Below are positions 13,131-20,449 of a stretch of DNA of 20,449 nucleotides, one piece after another. Each line of letters opens with the position of its first letter. Positions within the stretch are counted from its first letter, which is position 1. The notes under the pieces are model-generated. The model had not been told where the DNA came from and made no database searches. It worked only from the letters and a program-made list of their open reading frames with translations. Both the position numbers and the translations under genes were made by a program. The stretch is from the NCBI GenBank assembly GCA_934630975.1, contig CAKTXH010000036.1, positions 1 through 20,449 of the forward strand, read 5' to 3'. Source of the DNA: an uncultured Clostridia bacterium. Lineage in GTDB: Bacteria; Bacillota; Clostridia; Christensenellales; Aristaeellaceae.

Positions 13131-14199
13131 ACTTCAACATGCCCTGCCTGCGCTATCCGACGTGGAGAAGGCCGCGCTGGCCGAAACGCTTTCCGCCCTG
13201 CCGGAAGCGCCGCGCCGCGCTTCCCGCCGCGTGCGCCTGATTCCCGCGCTGGCGCTGCTTCTGCTGCTTTTGGCCGCGCTGGGCTGTGCCGCCGCACGCG
13301 AACCGATTCTGAATTGGCTGCTGGGATTCGGCGCGTCCAACGAGGCGCTGGATGCGCTCGTTCAGCCGCTCGACGATTCCACGAACGTAAACGGCGTTAC
13401 CGTCTCCCTTACGGGCGCGGTCTGCGACGGCCGACAGCTCATCCTTGCCTATTCGCTGGAAAACGCGCGCCCGGAAACGCCTATTTACGTCTCCGTCCGT
13501 GCGGTTCGCGTTAACGGCGTGGACGAACTGCGCCTCGATCCGACTTCTGCCGACGAGGAGGCGCTGCCCGTTCCGTTCACCAGCTTCCAAGACCCGGACA
13601 GCAACGAGCCGACGACGGAGAACCCCGTTGCGCGCGGCGTTTCCGTCTCGCTGACGCAACCGCTTGAAGCCGAAAGCGCATCCGTCGAGATCGAATTCGC
13701 CCTTTTGCGCGCCGCTGCCGACGGCGATGAACCCGCGCTCAAGCCTTTTGCCGTGCTGACCAAAGCGACGACCGTTTCCGTCCATCGCGCGACGCTCGAT
13801 CTCGCGCCGGAAGCGCCGATTGCGCTGGATAACTGCGACGTCGTGTTCACCCGGTTCGCCCTCTCGCCGCTCTCCACCCGGCTGGATTTTGCGCTCATTC
13901 CGCGCGAAAACACGCGGGAAGCCGCCGAAACGCTGGCCGAAACCTACGGCGGAATCACGCTGTGCGACGCGGAAGGCCAGCCCGTCGCCTATCTCGATAT
14001 GGATTGGCTTTCCTCCGGCGAACCGCAGGTCGAAGCGCGGGACGGGCAATGGCTCTGCGCGTACAGCGTCGATATGCCGGGGCTGGCGGATACGCCGGAC
14101 ATTCTCTGCCTCCGCGCGCAGGGAAAGGACGAAGCCGCCGAAACCTTCAATCGAAAAATGGCCTTCCCGACCAAGCAGGAAAGCCAGCATATGAATTAA
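13117..14199 (+). CDS. Membrane-anchored probable anti-sigma factor (DUF4179-like)
   Basis: This 360-residue protein has a short cytoplasmic N-terminus (1-40: MRLSELQHALPALSDVEKAA, then a basic RRASRRVR), one transmembrane helix (41-60, LIPALALLLLLLAALGCAAA) and a large exported part (61-360) rich in beta-type stretches. This is the layout of DUF4179-type regulators encoded after ECF sigma factors in Firmicutes. The start at 13117 is set by GGGGAGGAGG 6 nt upstream, inside the sigma gene, giving a 14-bp overlap and coupled translation. No zinc-binding anti-sigma HxxxCxxC motif is present, so binding to the sigma factor rests on gene order. Inferred role: hold the sigma factor at the membrane and sense an external signal through the outer domain. 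Confidence 0.72.
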   Translation: MRLSELQHALPALSDVEKAALAETLSALPEAPRRASRRVRLIPALALLLLLLAALGCAAAREPILNWLLGFGASNEALDALVQPLDDSTNVNGVTVSLTGAVCDGRQLILAYSLENARPETPIYVSVRAVRVNGVDELRLDPTSADEEALPVPFTSFQDPDSNEPTTENPVARGVSVSLTQPLEAESASVEIEFALLRAAADGDEPALKPFAVLTKATTVSVHRATLDLAPEAPIALDNCDVVFTRFALSPLSTRLDFALIPRENTREAAETLAETYGGITLCDAEGQPVAYLDMDWLSSGEPQVEARDGQWLCAYSVDMPGLADTPDILCLRAQGKDEAAETFNRKMAFPTKQESQHMN

Positions 14200-14225
14200 A
14201 ACTGCGCAGAAGCCGCTTTTCTTAA

Positions 14226-14265
14226 AAAAGGACGATTCCCTCCCTTCCGAGCGAATCGTCCTTTT
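14226..14265. terminator. Bidirectional terminator between anti-sigma and flotillin genes
   Basis: AAAAGGACGATTC (14226-14238) pairs perfectly over 13 bp with its complement (14253-14265) around a 14-nt loop. The A-run on one side and T-run on the other serve both convergent transcripts. It ends 3 bases before the flotillin stop codon. Confidence 0.88.
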
Positions 14266-14267
14266 GA

Positions 14268-15722
14268 TTATTTCTTCTGTTTCTCGATTTTCTCAACTTT
14301 TTCGGCCTTTTCCGGGCTTTCCTGCGCATCCTCGCGCTTGATCTGTTTGCCCACAAGGCCGCCGGTTGAAACGTCCTTGATCATTTGGGGAATATCCAGC
14401 CCGACCGCCTGCTTGACCGCTTCAAACGATTGCAGCATCGTGCCCGCCGTATCGCGCGCCATTGCGGACGCGCCGCCCTCGCCGAAGAGGATGATCTTTT
14501 CCGTCTTGCTCAGCGGCTCGCTGACCGCCTGCGCAATCTGCGGCAGTTTATCCACAACCATTTCGAGCATCGCAGCCTGACCGTAAAGCTGCATCGCTTC
14601 GGCCTTGCGGCGGATGGCTTCGGCTTCCGCTTCGCCGCGCAGGCGAATGGCTTCCGCCTCTTTTTCGGCTTCGTAGCGCTGTGCGTCGGCCTTGGCCTGC
14701 CGCTCAAACTTTTCGGCCTCCGCTTCAAAGACGCGCGCGTCCTTTTCCGCGGCCGCTTTTTCGCGAATCTGCACGTTCAGCCGCTCGCGCTCGATTTCGA
14801 CCTCCTGCTTTTTCAGCTCGGTTTCCTTCTCGAGGCGGGTCAGCTCAGCCGCGGCGCGCTCGGCTTCAAAGGTCTTGCGCACGCGCTCCTGCTCGATCCG
14901 ATAGGCTTCGTCGGCCTTCGCCTTTTCCTGATCCGCTTCAATTTTATACCCGGCCTGAAGCAGCGCGAGCTGCTTATCCTGCTCGGCGATGGCGGCCTGC
15001 GCCTCCATCTCGGCCTTGTGGCCTTCCTGCTGCGCCTTTGCGCGCGCAATCGCCGCGTCGCGCTCCTTCTCGACGACGTTCTGCGTGGCCATCGTCTCGA
15101 TGACCTGCCCGTCCTTATCCGAGAAATTCTGAATCGTCAGGTTGATGATTTCAAGGCCCATGTTGCCCATGTCGGCCATGGCCGCGCGGATGGATTCCTG
15201 CGCGAACTTATCGCGGTTCTGCACCAGCTCGGCGATGGTCATCTGGCCGATGATCTCGCGCATGTTGCCCTCCAGCACATCCTTGGCCAGCGCCTTGATC
15301 TGGTCGGCGTTATAATGCAGCAATTGCTCGGCCGCCGTCGCGATGGAAAGGTCATCCGAGCCGATTTTGATATTGGCCACCGCGTCAACCAGAACCGAGA
15401 TGTATTCCTTGGTCGGAACCGGCTGCGCCGTTTTGATATCCACCTGCATCAGGCACATATCCAATTTATCAATCCGCTCGATCGCCGGAATGTAAAACGT
15501 CGCGCCGCCGCGCACGATGCGATAGCCGAATTTCTTGGCCGAAACCGTTCCGTCCGGGTTTCTGACCTTGTAATTCCGGCGCAGCAGACCCGAGATGATG
15601 AACGCCGTATCCGGCGGCGCAATTTTATAGCGCGGCACCAGCTTGACCAGCAGGAACAGAATCAGCAGCCCCAGCGGAATCATCCACCAATCCTGCATCA
15701 AAACGACCAGCATATCCTCCAC
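14268..15722 (-). CDS. floT: Flotillin-like SPFH-domain protein
   Basis: This 484-residue membrane scaffold protein belongs to the flotillin (FloT/YuaG, YqiK) group, which organises membrane microdomains and affects fluidity and signalling complexes. A transmembrane or hairpin segment lies at about 12-29 (WWMIPLGLLILFLLVKLV), followed by the SPFH domain (about 35-210). Then comes a long alpha-helical coiled-coil region (about 215-400) of alternating Glu/Ala and Lys/Arg repeats such as EAEAEKFERQAKADAQRYEA. The C-terminal oligomerisation part is LPQIAQAVSEPLSKTEKIILFG. The tail is lysine-rich (EKAEKVEKIEKQKK). The start is a GTG at 15722 with AAAGGGAGG 7 nt upstream; the nearby ATG lies too close to a GGAGG to be used. 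It follows a dehydrogenase gene with a 21-nt gap. The usual NfeD partner is not next to it. Confidence 0.92.
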   Translation of the reverse strand: MEDMLVVLMQDWWMIPLGLLILFLLVKLVPRYKIAPPDTAFIISGLLRRNYKVRNPDGTVSAKKFGYRIVRGGATFYIPAIERIDKLDMCLMQVDIKTAQPVPTKEYISVLVDAVANIKIGSDDLSIATAAEQLLHYNADQIKALAKDVLEGNMREIIGQMTIAELVQNRDKFAQESIRAAMADMGNMGLEIINLTIQNFSDKDGQVIETMATQNVVEKERDAAIARAKAQQEGHKAEMEAQAAIAEQDKQLALLQAGYKIEADQEKAKADEAYRIEQERVRKTFEAERAAAELTRLEKETELKKQEVEIERERLNVQIREKAAAEKDARVFEAEAEKFERQAKADAQRYEAEKEAEAIRLRGEAEAEAIRRKAEAMQLYGQAAMLEMVVDKLPQIAQAVSEPLSKTEKIILFGEGGASAMARDTAGTMLQSFEAVKQAVGLDIPQMIKDVSTGGLVGKQIKREDAQESPEKAEKVEKIEKQKK

Positions 15723-15743
15723 GTTTTTCCCTCCCTTTCCGCG

Positions 15744-16592
15744 TTACACGCCCGAAAACGCGCTGTATCCGCCGTCAACAGGCAGCACAATGCCGGTGAC
15801 AAAGCTGGCCGCGCGCTCATCGACAAGGAAGAGCATCGCGCCGATCAATTCTTTCAGCTCGCCATAGCGGCGCATCGGCGTGCCGTTCACGATATGCGCG
15901 CAGCGCGGGGTCGGCGTGCCGTCCGGGTTGAACTGGAGCGCGTGGTTCTGCTCGGTCATGAAGAAGCCCGGCGCAATCGCGTTCACGCGCACACCCGAGC
16001 GCGCCAGATACGTCGCCAGCCACTGGGTGAAGTTGGAAACCGCGGCCTTCGCGCCGGAATAGCCGGGGATGCGCGTCAGCGGGGTGAACGCGCTCATCGA
16101 GGAGACGTTGAGCACGCACGCGCCCTGCTGGCCGATCATCAGCGGGGTCATGATCTTGCTGGGCAGCCACGTGCCGCGCATGTTCAGGTCAAACTCCTTC
16201 TGGATATCCGCCGCGCCGACGTCGAAGAAGGTCTTTTCGCCCGGGTCGGCCATCTGATCCTGCGGGATCATCGCGCTCTTGACCGCGCCGCCCGCCGCGT
16301 TGATCAGAATGTTGAGCTTGCCGTACTTCTGCGCGATTTCATCCTTCACGCGCAGCATCGCCGCCTCGTCCGTCACATCGCCGGAAATCGCGTCCGCCTT
16401 GCCGCCGCCCGCGTTGATCTCATCCGCGACCTTCTGGCAGCGCTCCAGATTGCGCCCCAGCACGATCACCGTCGCGCCGCAGGCCGCCAGCGCCCGGCAG
16501 AACATGCCGCCGATGCCGCCGTTGCCGCCCGTCACCAGCGCGACACGATCCGAAAGATCCACATGAAACGGAATATCGTAATTGAAAGCCAT
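15744..16592 (-). CDS. SDR family oxidoreductase, D-mannonate oxidoreductase-like
   Basis: This 282-residue short-chain dehydrogenase has cofactor motif TGGNGGIG (21-28), NAAGG (98-102), catalytic Ser in NVSSMSAF (about 164-165) and YSGAK with Tyr178 and Lys182. The segments APGFFMTEQNHAL (208-220) and the C-terminal SFVTGIVLPVDGGYSAFSGV resemble the SDR-type D-mannonate/fructuronate oxidoreductases of Bacillus and related organisms (YjmF/UxuB-like), which interconvert D-fructuronate and D-mannonate in glucuronate breakdown. No uxuA or uxaC neighbour is present, so the substrate stays tentative. The ATG at 16592 has GGAGG 8 nt upstream; an earlier ATG at 16607 overlaps that site and is rejected. 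It is the first gene of an operon with the flotillin gene. Confidence 0.82.
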   Translation of the reverse strand: MAFNYDIPFHVDLSDRVALVTGGNGGIGGMFCRALAACGATVIVLGRNLERCQKVADEINAGGGKADAISGDVTDEAAMLRVKDEIAQKYGKLNILINAAGGAVKSAMIPQDQMADPGEKTFFDVGAADIQKEFDLNMRGTWLPSKIMTPLMIGQQGACVLNVSSMSAFTPLTRIPGYSGAKAAVSNFTQWLATYLARSGVRVNAIAPGFFMTEQNHALQFNPDGTPTPRCAHIVNGTPMRRYGELKELIGAMLFLVDERAASFVTGIVLPVDGGYSAFSGV

Positions 16593-16658
16593 TTTCTTCT
16601 CCTCCATTTGTATCGTGATTTGAAATCATCGTTCTTTGGGGCTATATTCTGCCTGTTC

Positions 16659-16680
16659 GCCAAAAAATCCTGCCAAAAAA
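16659..16680. repeat. Direct repeats GCCAAAAAA upstream of the mannonate-oxidoreductase-like gene
   Basis: GCCAAAAAA occurs at 16659-16667 and 16672-16680, with start points 13 bp apart. A third copy at 16790-16798 overlaps the -35 box of the exporter promoter. They could be binding sites, but the sequence is simple. The 16593-16866 gap otherwise shows only the exporter promoter; no clear promoter was seen for the leftward gene. Confidence 0.3.
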
Positions 16681-16787
16681 CAAAGTTGATCTTGGTTTCT
16701 TTTTTATCAATGGTCGGACGTCTTGAGATACCGCTGTTTTTTCTGCATCTTTTCCGCGCGCTTTCCCGTTTCTTTTCACCGTTTCGC

Positions 16788-16816
16788 TTGCCAAAAAACG
16801 AAAAGAAGCCTATAAT
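16788..16816 (+). promoter_or_regulatory. Promoter of the ABC exporter operon
   Basis: TTGCCA (16788-16793), a 17-bp spacer and a perfect TATAAT (16811-16816) predict a start near 16823, 44 nt before the first gene. Confidence 0.8.
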
Positions 16817-16866
16817 GAATTTGTTTTTATTCCCCCATTTTTTATAACAGAAAAGGTGGATGTTTT

Positions 16867-18591
16867 TTGAAAAAGCTGCTTGTTTACATCAAGGACTTCC
16901 GGTTGGAATGTGTGCTTGCGCCGCTGTTCAAACTGCTGGAAGCCTCCTTTGAGCTGATCGTTCCGCTGATCATGGCGGCGATCATCGACAAGGGAATCCC
17001 CAACGGCGATACGGGCTTCATCGTGCGCATGTGCCTGTGGCTGGTCGCGCTGGGCGGCGTGGGCCTGCTCAGCGCCGTCACCGCGCAGTATTTCTCGGCC
17101 AAGGCGGCCATCGGCTTTTCCGCCAAGCTGCGCCATGTGCTCATGCAGCACATCCAGACGCTGAGCTATACGGAGCTGGATACGGTCGGCACCTCCACGC
17201 TCATCACCCGCATGAACAGCGACATCAACCAGGTGCAGACCGGCGTGAACATGTGCCTGCGCCTGCTGCTGCGCTCGCCGTTCGTCGTCTTCGGCGCGAT
17301 GGTCATGGCGTTCACCATCGACACGCGCTGCGCGATGATCTTCGCGGGCGTGATCGTCGCGCTGTGCGTCATCGTGTTCACCATCATGCTCATCACCATC
17401 CCGATGTATCGCCGCGTGCAGGGTCAGCTGGACAGCGTGACCGCGACGACCCGCGAAAACCTGACGGGCGTGCGCGTGGTGCGCGCCTTCTGCAAGGAGG
17501 ACGCGGAGAACGAAAAGTTTGAGCGCAAAAATCAGCTTCTCACCCGCATGCAGCTCGCCGTGGGCCGCATCTCCGCGATGATGAACCCGGTCACCTACGT
17601 CGTCATCAACGCGGCAGTGATCCTGCTGATCAACACCGGCGCGCTGCGCGTGCAGATGGGCGCGCTGTCGCAGGGTCAGGTCGTCGCGCTGTATAACTAC
17701 ATGAGCCAGATTCTCGTCGAGCTGATCAAGATGGCGAACCTCATCATCACGCTCACCAAGGCGGCGGCCTGCGGCGACCGCGTGGCCAGTGTGCTGGACG
17801 TTCGCTCCACGCAGCGGGACGGCGAAAAGGCCCCGGCCATCGACGCGCCGCACGGCAGCGTCGTGTTCGACGGCGTTTCCATGAGCTATTCCGGCGCGGG
17901 CGCGGAATCCGTTTCCGGCGTGAATTTCACCGCCGCGCCCGGCTCGACCGTCGGCGTCATCGGCGGCACGGGCAGCGGCAAGAGCACGCTGGTCAACCTC
18001 ATTCCCCGCTTTTACGACGTGACAAGCGGCCGCGTACTGGTGGACGGCATGGACGTGCGCGACATCCGCAAGGAAGAGCTGCGCCGCCGCATCGGCGTCG
18101 TGCCGCAGAAGGCCATGCTGTTCAAGGGCACGATCCGCAGCAACCTGCTCTGGGGCAACGCGGATGCGACCGAGGCCGACCTGAACGACGCGCTCAAGGT
18201 CGCGCAGGCGCTCGACGTGGTTTCCTCCAAGTCCAAGGGGCTGGACGAGCCGGTCGAGCAGGGCGGCCGCAACTTCTCCGGCGGCCAGCGCCAGCGCCTG
18301 ACGATTGCGCGCGCGCTCGTCCGCAAGCCGGAAATCCTGATTCTGGACGACAGCGCCAGCGCGCTGGATTACGCGACGGACGCGAACCTGCGCCGCGCCA
18401 TCCGCCAGATGGAAAACCCGCCGACGACGTTCATCGTCTCCCAGCGCGCGGCCTCCGTGCGCTTCGCCGACCAGATCATCGTGCTGGACGACGGCCACGT
18501 CGCGGGCATGGGCACGCACGACGAGCTGCTCGCCTCCTGCCCAGTCTATCAGGAAATCTACGCGTCCCAGTTCAAGAAGGAGGGGAATTAA
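16867..18591 (+). CDS. Heterodimeric ABC exporter, subunit with degenerate ATP site
   Basis: This 574-residue half-transporter has six TM helices (about 1-300) and one ATPase domain. Walker A is GGTGSGKST (366-374), the Q-loop is at VVPQKAMLF (411-419) and the signature FSGGQ (470-474) is intact. In Walker B the catalytic Glu is replaced by Asp495 (LILDDSASALD), and the switch His is replaced by Gln526 (VSQRA). Both changes are typical of the non-catalytic partner in heterodimeric exporters such as BmrCD or TM287/288. The start is a TTG at 16867 with AAAGGTGG 7 nt upstream; the ATG at 16860 is out of frame. The next gene begins directly after its stop. Likely substrates are drugs, lipids or peptides; none can be specified. 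Confidence 0.92.
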   Translation: MKKLLVYIKDFRLECVLAPLFKLLEASFELIVPLIMAAIIDKGIPNGDTGFIVRMCLWLVALGGVGLLSAVTAQYFSAKAAIGFSAKLRHVLMQHIQTLSYTELDTVGTSTLITRMNSDINQVQTGVNMCLRLLLRSPFVVFGAMVMAFTIDTRCAMIFAGVIVALCVIVFTIMLITIPMYRRVQGQLDSVTATTRENLTGVRVVRAFCKEDAENEKFERKNQLLTRMQLAVGRISAMMNPVTYVVINAAVILLINTGALRVQMGALSQGQVVALYNYMSQILVELIKMANLIITLTKAAACGDRVASVLDVRSTQRDGEKAPAIDAPHGSVVFDGVSMSYSGAGAESVSGVNFTAAPGSTVGVIGGTGSGKSTLVNLIPRFYDVTSGRVLVDGMDVRDIRKEELRRRIGVVPQKAMLFKGTIRSNLLWGNADATEADLNDALKVAQALDVVSSKSKGLDEPVEQGGRNFSGGQRQRLTIARALVRKPEILILDDSASALDYATDANLRRAIRQMENPPTTFIVSQRAASVRFADQIIVLDDGHVAGMGTHDELLASCPVYQEIYASQFKKEGN

Positions 18592-20358
18592 ATGGCAAAC
18601 GACAAGAAAAAGCCCTCCATCGCCTCGCAGGGCGCAGTCATGCGCCGCGTGCTCCAGTACATCGGCCCGCACGTCTCGCTGGTCGTGCTCTCGCTGGTGC
18701 TGTGCCTGATCAGCGTCGCGCTGACGCTGTATGTGCCGATTCTCGTCGGCCGCGCGGTGGACTGCATCGTCGGCCCGGGCGCGGTGGATTTCGCTGCCCT
18801 CATGCCGATTTTGATGACCATCGCCGTCTGCATCGTCATCACTGCGGCGGCGCAGTGGGTCATGAACGCGCTGCATAACCGCATCACCTACGACACCGTG
18901 CGCGATATCCGCCGCGACGCGTTCGCGCACATCCAAAACCTGCCGCTCTCCTACCTCGACGCGCACCCGACCGGCGACACGGTGAGCCGCATGATCGCCG
19001 ACGTGGATACGTTCGCGGATGGCCTGCTGATGGGCTTCACCCAGCTTTTTTCCGGCGTGATGACGATTTTGGGCACGCTGGGCTTCATGCTGACGCTGAA
19101 CGCGCCGATCACGCTGCTGGTCGTGCTGATTACGCCGGTTTCGCTGCTGGTCGCCAACTTCATCGCCAAGCGGACGTACACCATGTTCCGCCTGCAATCC
19201 ACAACGCGCGGCGAACAGACCGCGCTCATCGACGAAGCCATCGGCGAACAAAAGCTTGTTCAGGCGTTCGGCCATGAGGAGGAAACCCTCGCCGCGTTCG
19301 ACGAGGTAAACGAGCGCCTGCGCGACTGCTCGCTCAAGGCGACGTTCTTCTCCTCCCTGACGAACCCGTGCACGCGCTTTGTCAACTCGCTGGTGTATGC
19401 GGCGGTCGGCTTTGCGGGCGCGCTGGCGGCTGTCAGCGGCCGCCTGACCATCGGCGGCCTGTCCAGCTTCCTCTCCTATGCGAACCAGTACACCAAGCCG
19501 TTCAACGAGATTTCCGGCGTGGTGACGGAGCTGCAAAACGCGCTGGCCTGCGCGGGCCGCGTCTTTGAGCTGATCGACGAGCCGGCGCAGACGCCCGACC
19601 CGGCGGATGCGGAGCAGATCGACCGGCCCAGCGGCGAGGTTGCCATCGACCACGTGTATTTCTCCTATACCCCGGATCGCAAGCTGATCGAGGATTTTAC
19701 CCTGCACGTTCAGCCCGGTCAGCGCGTCGCCATCGTCGGCCCGACCGGCTGCGGCAAGACGACGATGATCAATCTGCTGATGCGCTTCTACGACGTGGAT
19801 TCCGGCGAAATCCGCGTGGACGGCCACGAGACGCGCCGCCTGACGCGCCACAACCTCCGCGAGAACATTGGCATGGTTTTGCAGGATACGTGGCTCTCCG
19901 CCGGAACGATCCGCGAGAACATCGCGATGGGCAAGCCGGATGCGACGGATGAAGAGATCATCGCCGCGGCGAAGGCCAGCCACGCGCACAGCTTCATCAA
20001 GCGCCTGCCGGACGGCTACAACACGGTCATCAGCGAATCGGGCGGCCAGCTCTCGCAGGGGCAGAAGCAGCTTTTGTGCATTGCGCGCGTGATGCTCTGC
20101 CTGCCGCCGATGCTGATTCTGGACGAGGCGACCTCCTCCATCGACACGCGCACCGAGTTGAAGATTCAGGAGGCTTTCGCGAAAATGATGGAAGGCCGCA
20201 CAAGCTTCATCGTCGCGCACCGCCTGTCCACCATCCAGAGCGCGGACGTGATTCTGGTCATGAAGGACGGCCACGTCATCGAGCAGGGCAACCACGAATC
20301 GCTGCTGGCGAAGGGCGGCTTCTACGCGACGCTTTACCAGAGCCAGTTTGCGCAGTAA
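18592..20358 (+). CDS. Heterodimeric ABC exporter, catalytic subunit
   Basis: This 588-residue half-transporter has an N-terminal six-helix membrane domain (about 20-310) and an ATPase domain. Walker A is GPTGCGKTT (383-391), Walker B and catalytic Glu512 are in LILDEATSSID, and the switch His543 is in VAHRLST, so its ATP site is catalytic. Its own signature is LSQGQ (487-491) rather than LSGGQ, which together with the partner's Asp and Gln makes the second composite site degenerate. The complementary changes show the two proteins work as one heterodimer. Its ATG directly follows the partner's TAA, with AAGGAGGGG 6 nt upstream, so expression is coupled at matched levels. A three-hairpin element follows the stop. 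Confidence 0.93.
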   Translation: MANDKKKPSIASQGAVMRRVLQYIGPHVSLVVLSLVLCLISVALTLYVPILVGRAVDCIVGPGAVDFAALMPILMTIAVCIVITAAAQWVMNALHNRITYDTVRDIRRDAFAHIQNLPLSYLDAHPTGDTVSRMIADVDTFADGLLMGFTQLFSGVMTILGTLGFMLTLNAPITLLVVLITPVSLLVANFIAKRTYTMFRLQSTTRGEQTALIDEAIGEQKLVQAFGHEEETLAAFDEVNERLRDCSLKATFFSSLTNPCTRFVNSLVYAAVGFAGALAAVSGRLTIGGLSSFLSYANQYTKPFNEISGVVTELQNALACAGRVFELIDEPAQTPDPADAEQIDRPSGEVAIDHVYFSYTPDRKLIEDFTLHVQPGQRVAIVGPTGCGKTTMINLLMRFYDVDSGEIRVDGHETRRLTRHNLRENIGMVLQDTWLSAGTIRENIAMGKPDATDEEIIAAAKASHAHSFIKRLPDGYNTVISESGGQLSQGQKQLLCIARVMLCLPPMLILDEATSSIDTRTELKIQEAFAKMMEGRTSFIVAHRLSTIQSADVILVMKDGHVIEQGNHESLLAKGGFYATLYQSQFAQ

Positions 20359-20367
20359 CGCGGGGAT

Positions 20368-20449
20368 GGGAAACGATGGGGCGTTGCCCCATACCCCACA
20401 AGGGAACTGAGTTCCCTTGACCTTCCATATTTGATTGCTTCGCAATCAA
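20368..20449 (+). repeat. Three-hairpin intergenic element (copy E, reaches window edge)
   Basis: GGGAAACG (20368-20375), hairpin 1 (20376-20392, arm ATGGGGC, loop GTT), spacer ACCCCA, hairpin 2 (20399-20419, 9-bp perfect stem with left arm CAAGGGAAC and loop TGA), a CTTCC tract, and hairpin 3 (20431-20449, 8-bp stem with arm TTGATTGC and loop TTC). It starts 9 nt after the exporter stop and ends at the window edge. Loop-centre spacings (25 and 31 nt) are almost the same as in copy B (25 and 32). Confidence 0.75.

Noticed and set aside
16810..20445. Open frame of 1211 codons on the minus strand opposite the ABC exporter genes
   Set aside because: It is a by-product of GC-rich codon use in the two exporter genes. 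The translation is low-complexity (rich in His, Arg, Ala, Asp), has no domain, and the opposite strand carries complete ATPase motifs with good ribosome-binding sites.
4801..20449. Repeated palindromes considered as a CRISPR array
   Set aside because: The copies are kilobases apart, vary in sequence and have no regular spacers or cas genes.

Overview
The window is GC-rich, densely coded bacterial DNA. Shine-Dalgarno sites are strong (AAGGAGG type), GTG and TTG starts occur, and promoters fit the housekeeping TTGACA-17-TATAAT pattern. Together with a heterodimeric ABC exporter, a class-U-like sirtuin, a flotillin and an ECF sigma factor paired with a one-TM regulator, this suggests a Gram-positive anaerobe of the Clostridia. 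The taxonomy is inferred from gene style; there is no rRNA in the window.

Region 1 (1-5338) is an autoinducer-2 (AI-2) uptake and phosphorylation locus of the Lsr type. lsrA and the start of lsrC run leftwards and lsrR and lsrK run rightwards, from a 259-bp divergent control region with one near-consensus promoter for each direction. This is the same layout as the enterobacterial lsrRK/lsrACDB locus. A small cupin gene follows lsrK and is a candidate partner in phospho-AI-2 metabolism. The model is that AI-2 enters through LsrA/LsrC and the unseen remaining subunits, is phosphorylated by LsrK, and then relieves LsrR repression.

Region 2 (5447-8964) is a leftward series: a six-TM protein, recO, a sirtuin deacylase and a secreted SH3-like protein. 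Region 3 (9159-12600) runs rightwards: a 54-residue one-TM protein with its own promoter and terminator, glutamine-dependent NAD+ synthetase, and a FabG-like dehydrogenase. Region 4 (12610-14265) is an ECF sigma factor overlapping a membrane-anchored probable anti-sigma factor. Region 5 (14268-16592, leftward) is a two-gene operon of a mannonate-oxidoreductase-like dehydrogenase and a flotillin. Region 6 (16788-20358, rightward) is a heterodimeric ABC exporter pair with one degenerate and one canonical ATP site.

The most unusual structure is not a gene. Several intergenic gaps carry a recurring three-hairpin element: GGGRAACG, a GGGC/GCCC hairpin, a short C-rich spacer, a 9-bp hairpin with a TGA loop, and a GATTGC/GCAATC hairpin. 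The arms differ between copies, but almost always in matched pairs, so the palindromes are kept while the sequence drifts. Four copies are clear (5340, 7285, 12502, 20368) and two more are diverged or compound (4801, 9482). All lie just after stop codons. They are either a family of mobile palindromic repeats or a conserved 3'-end RNA structure.
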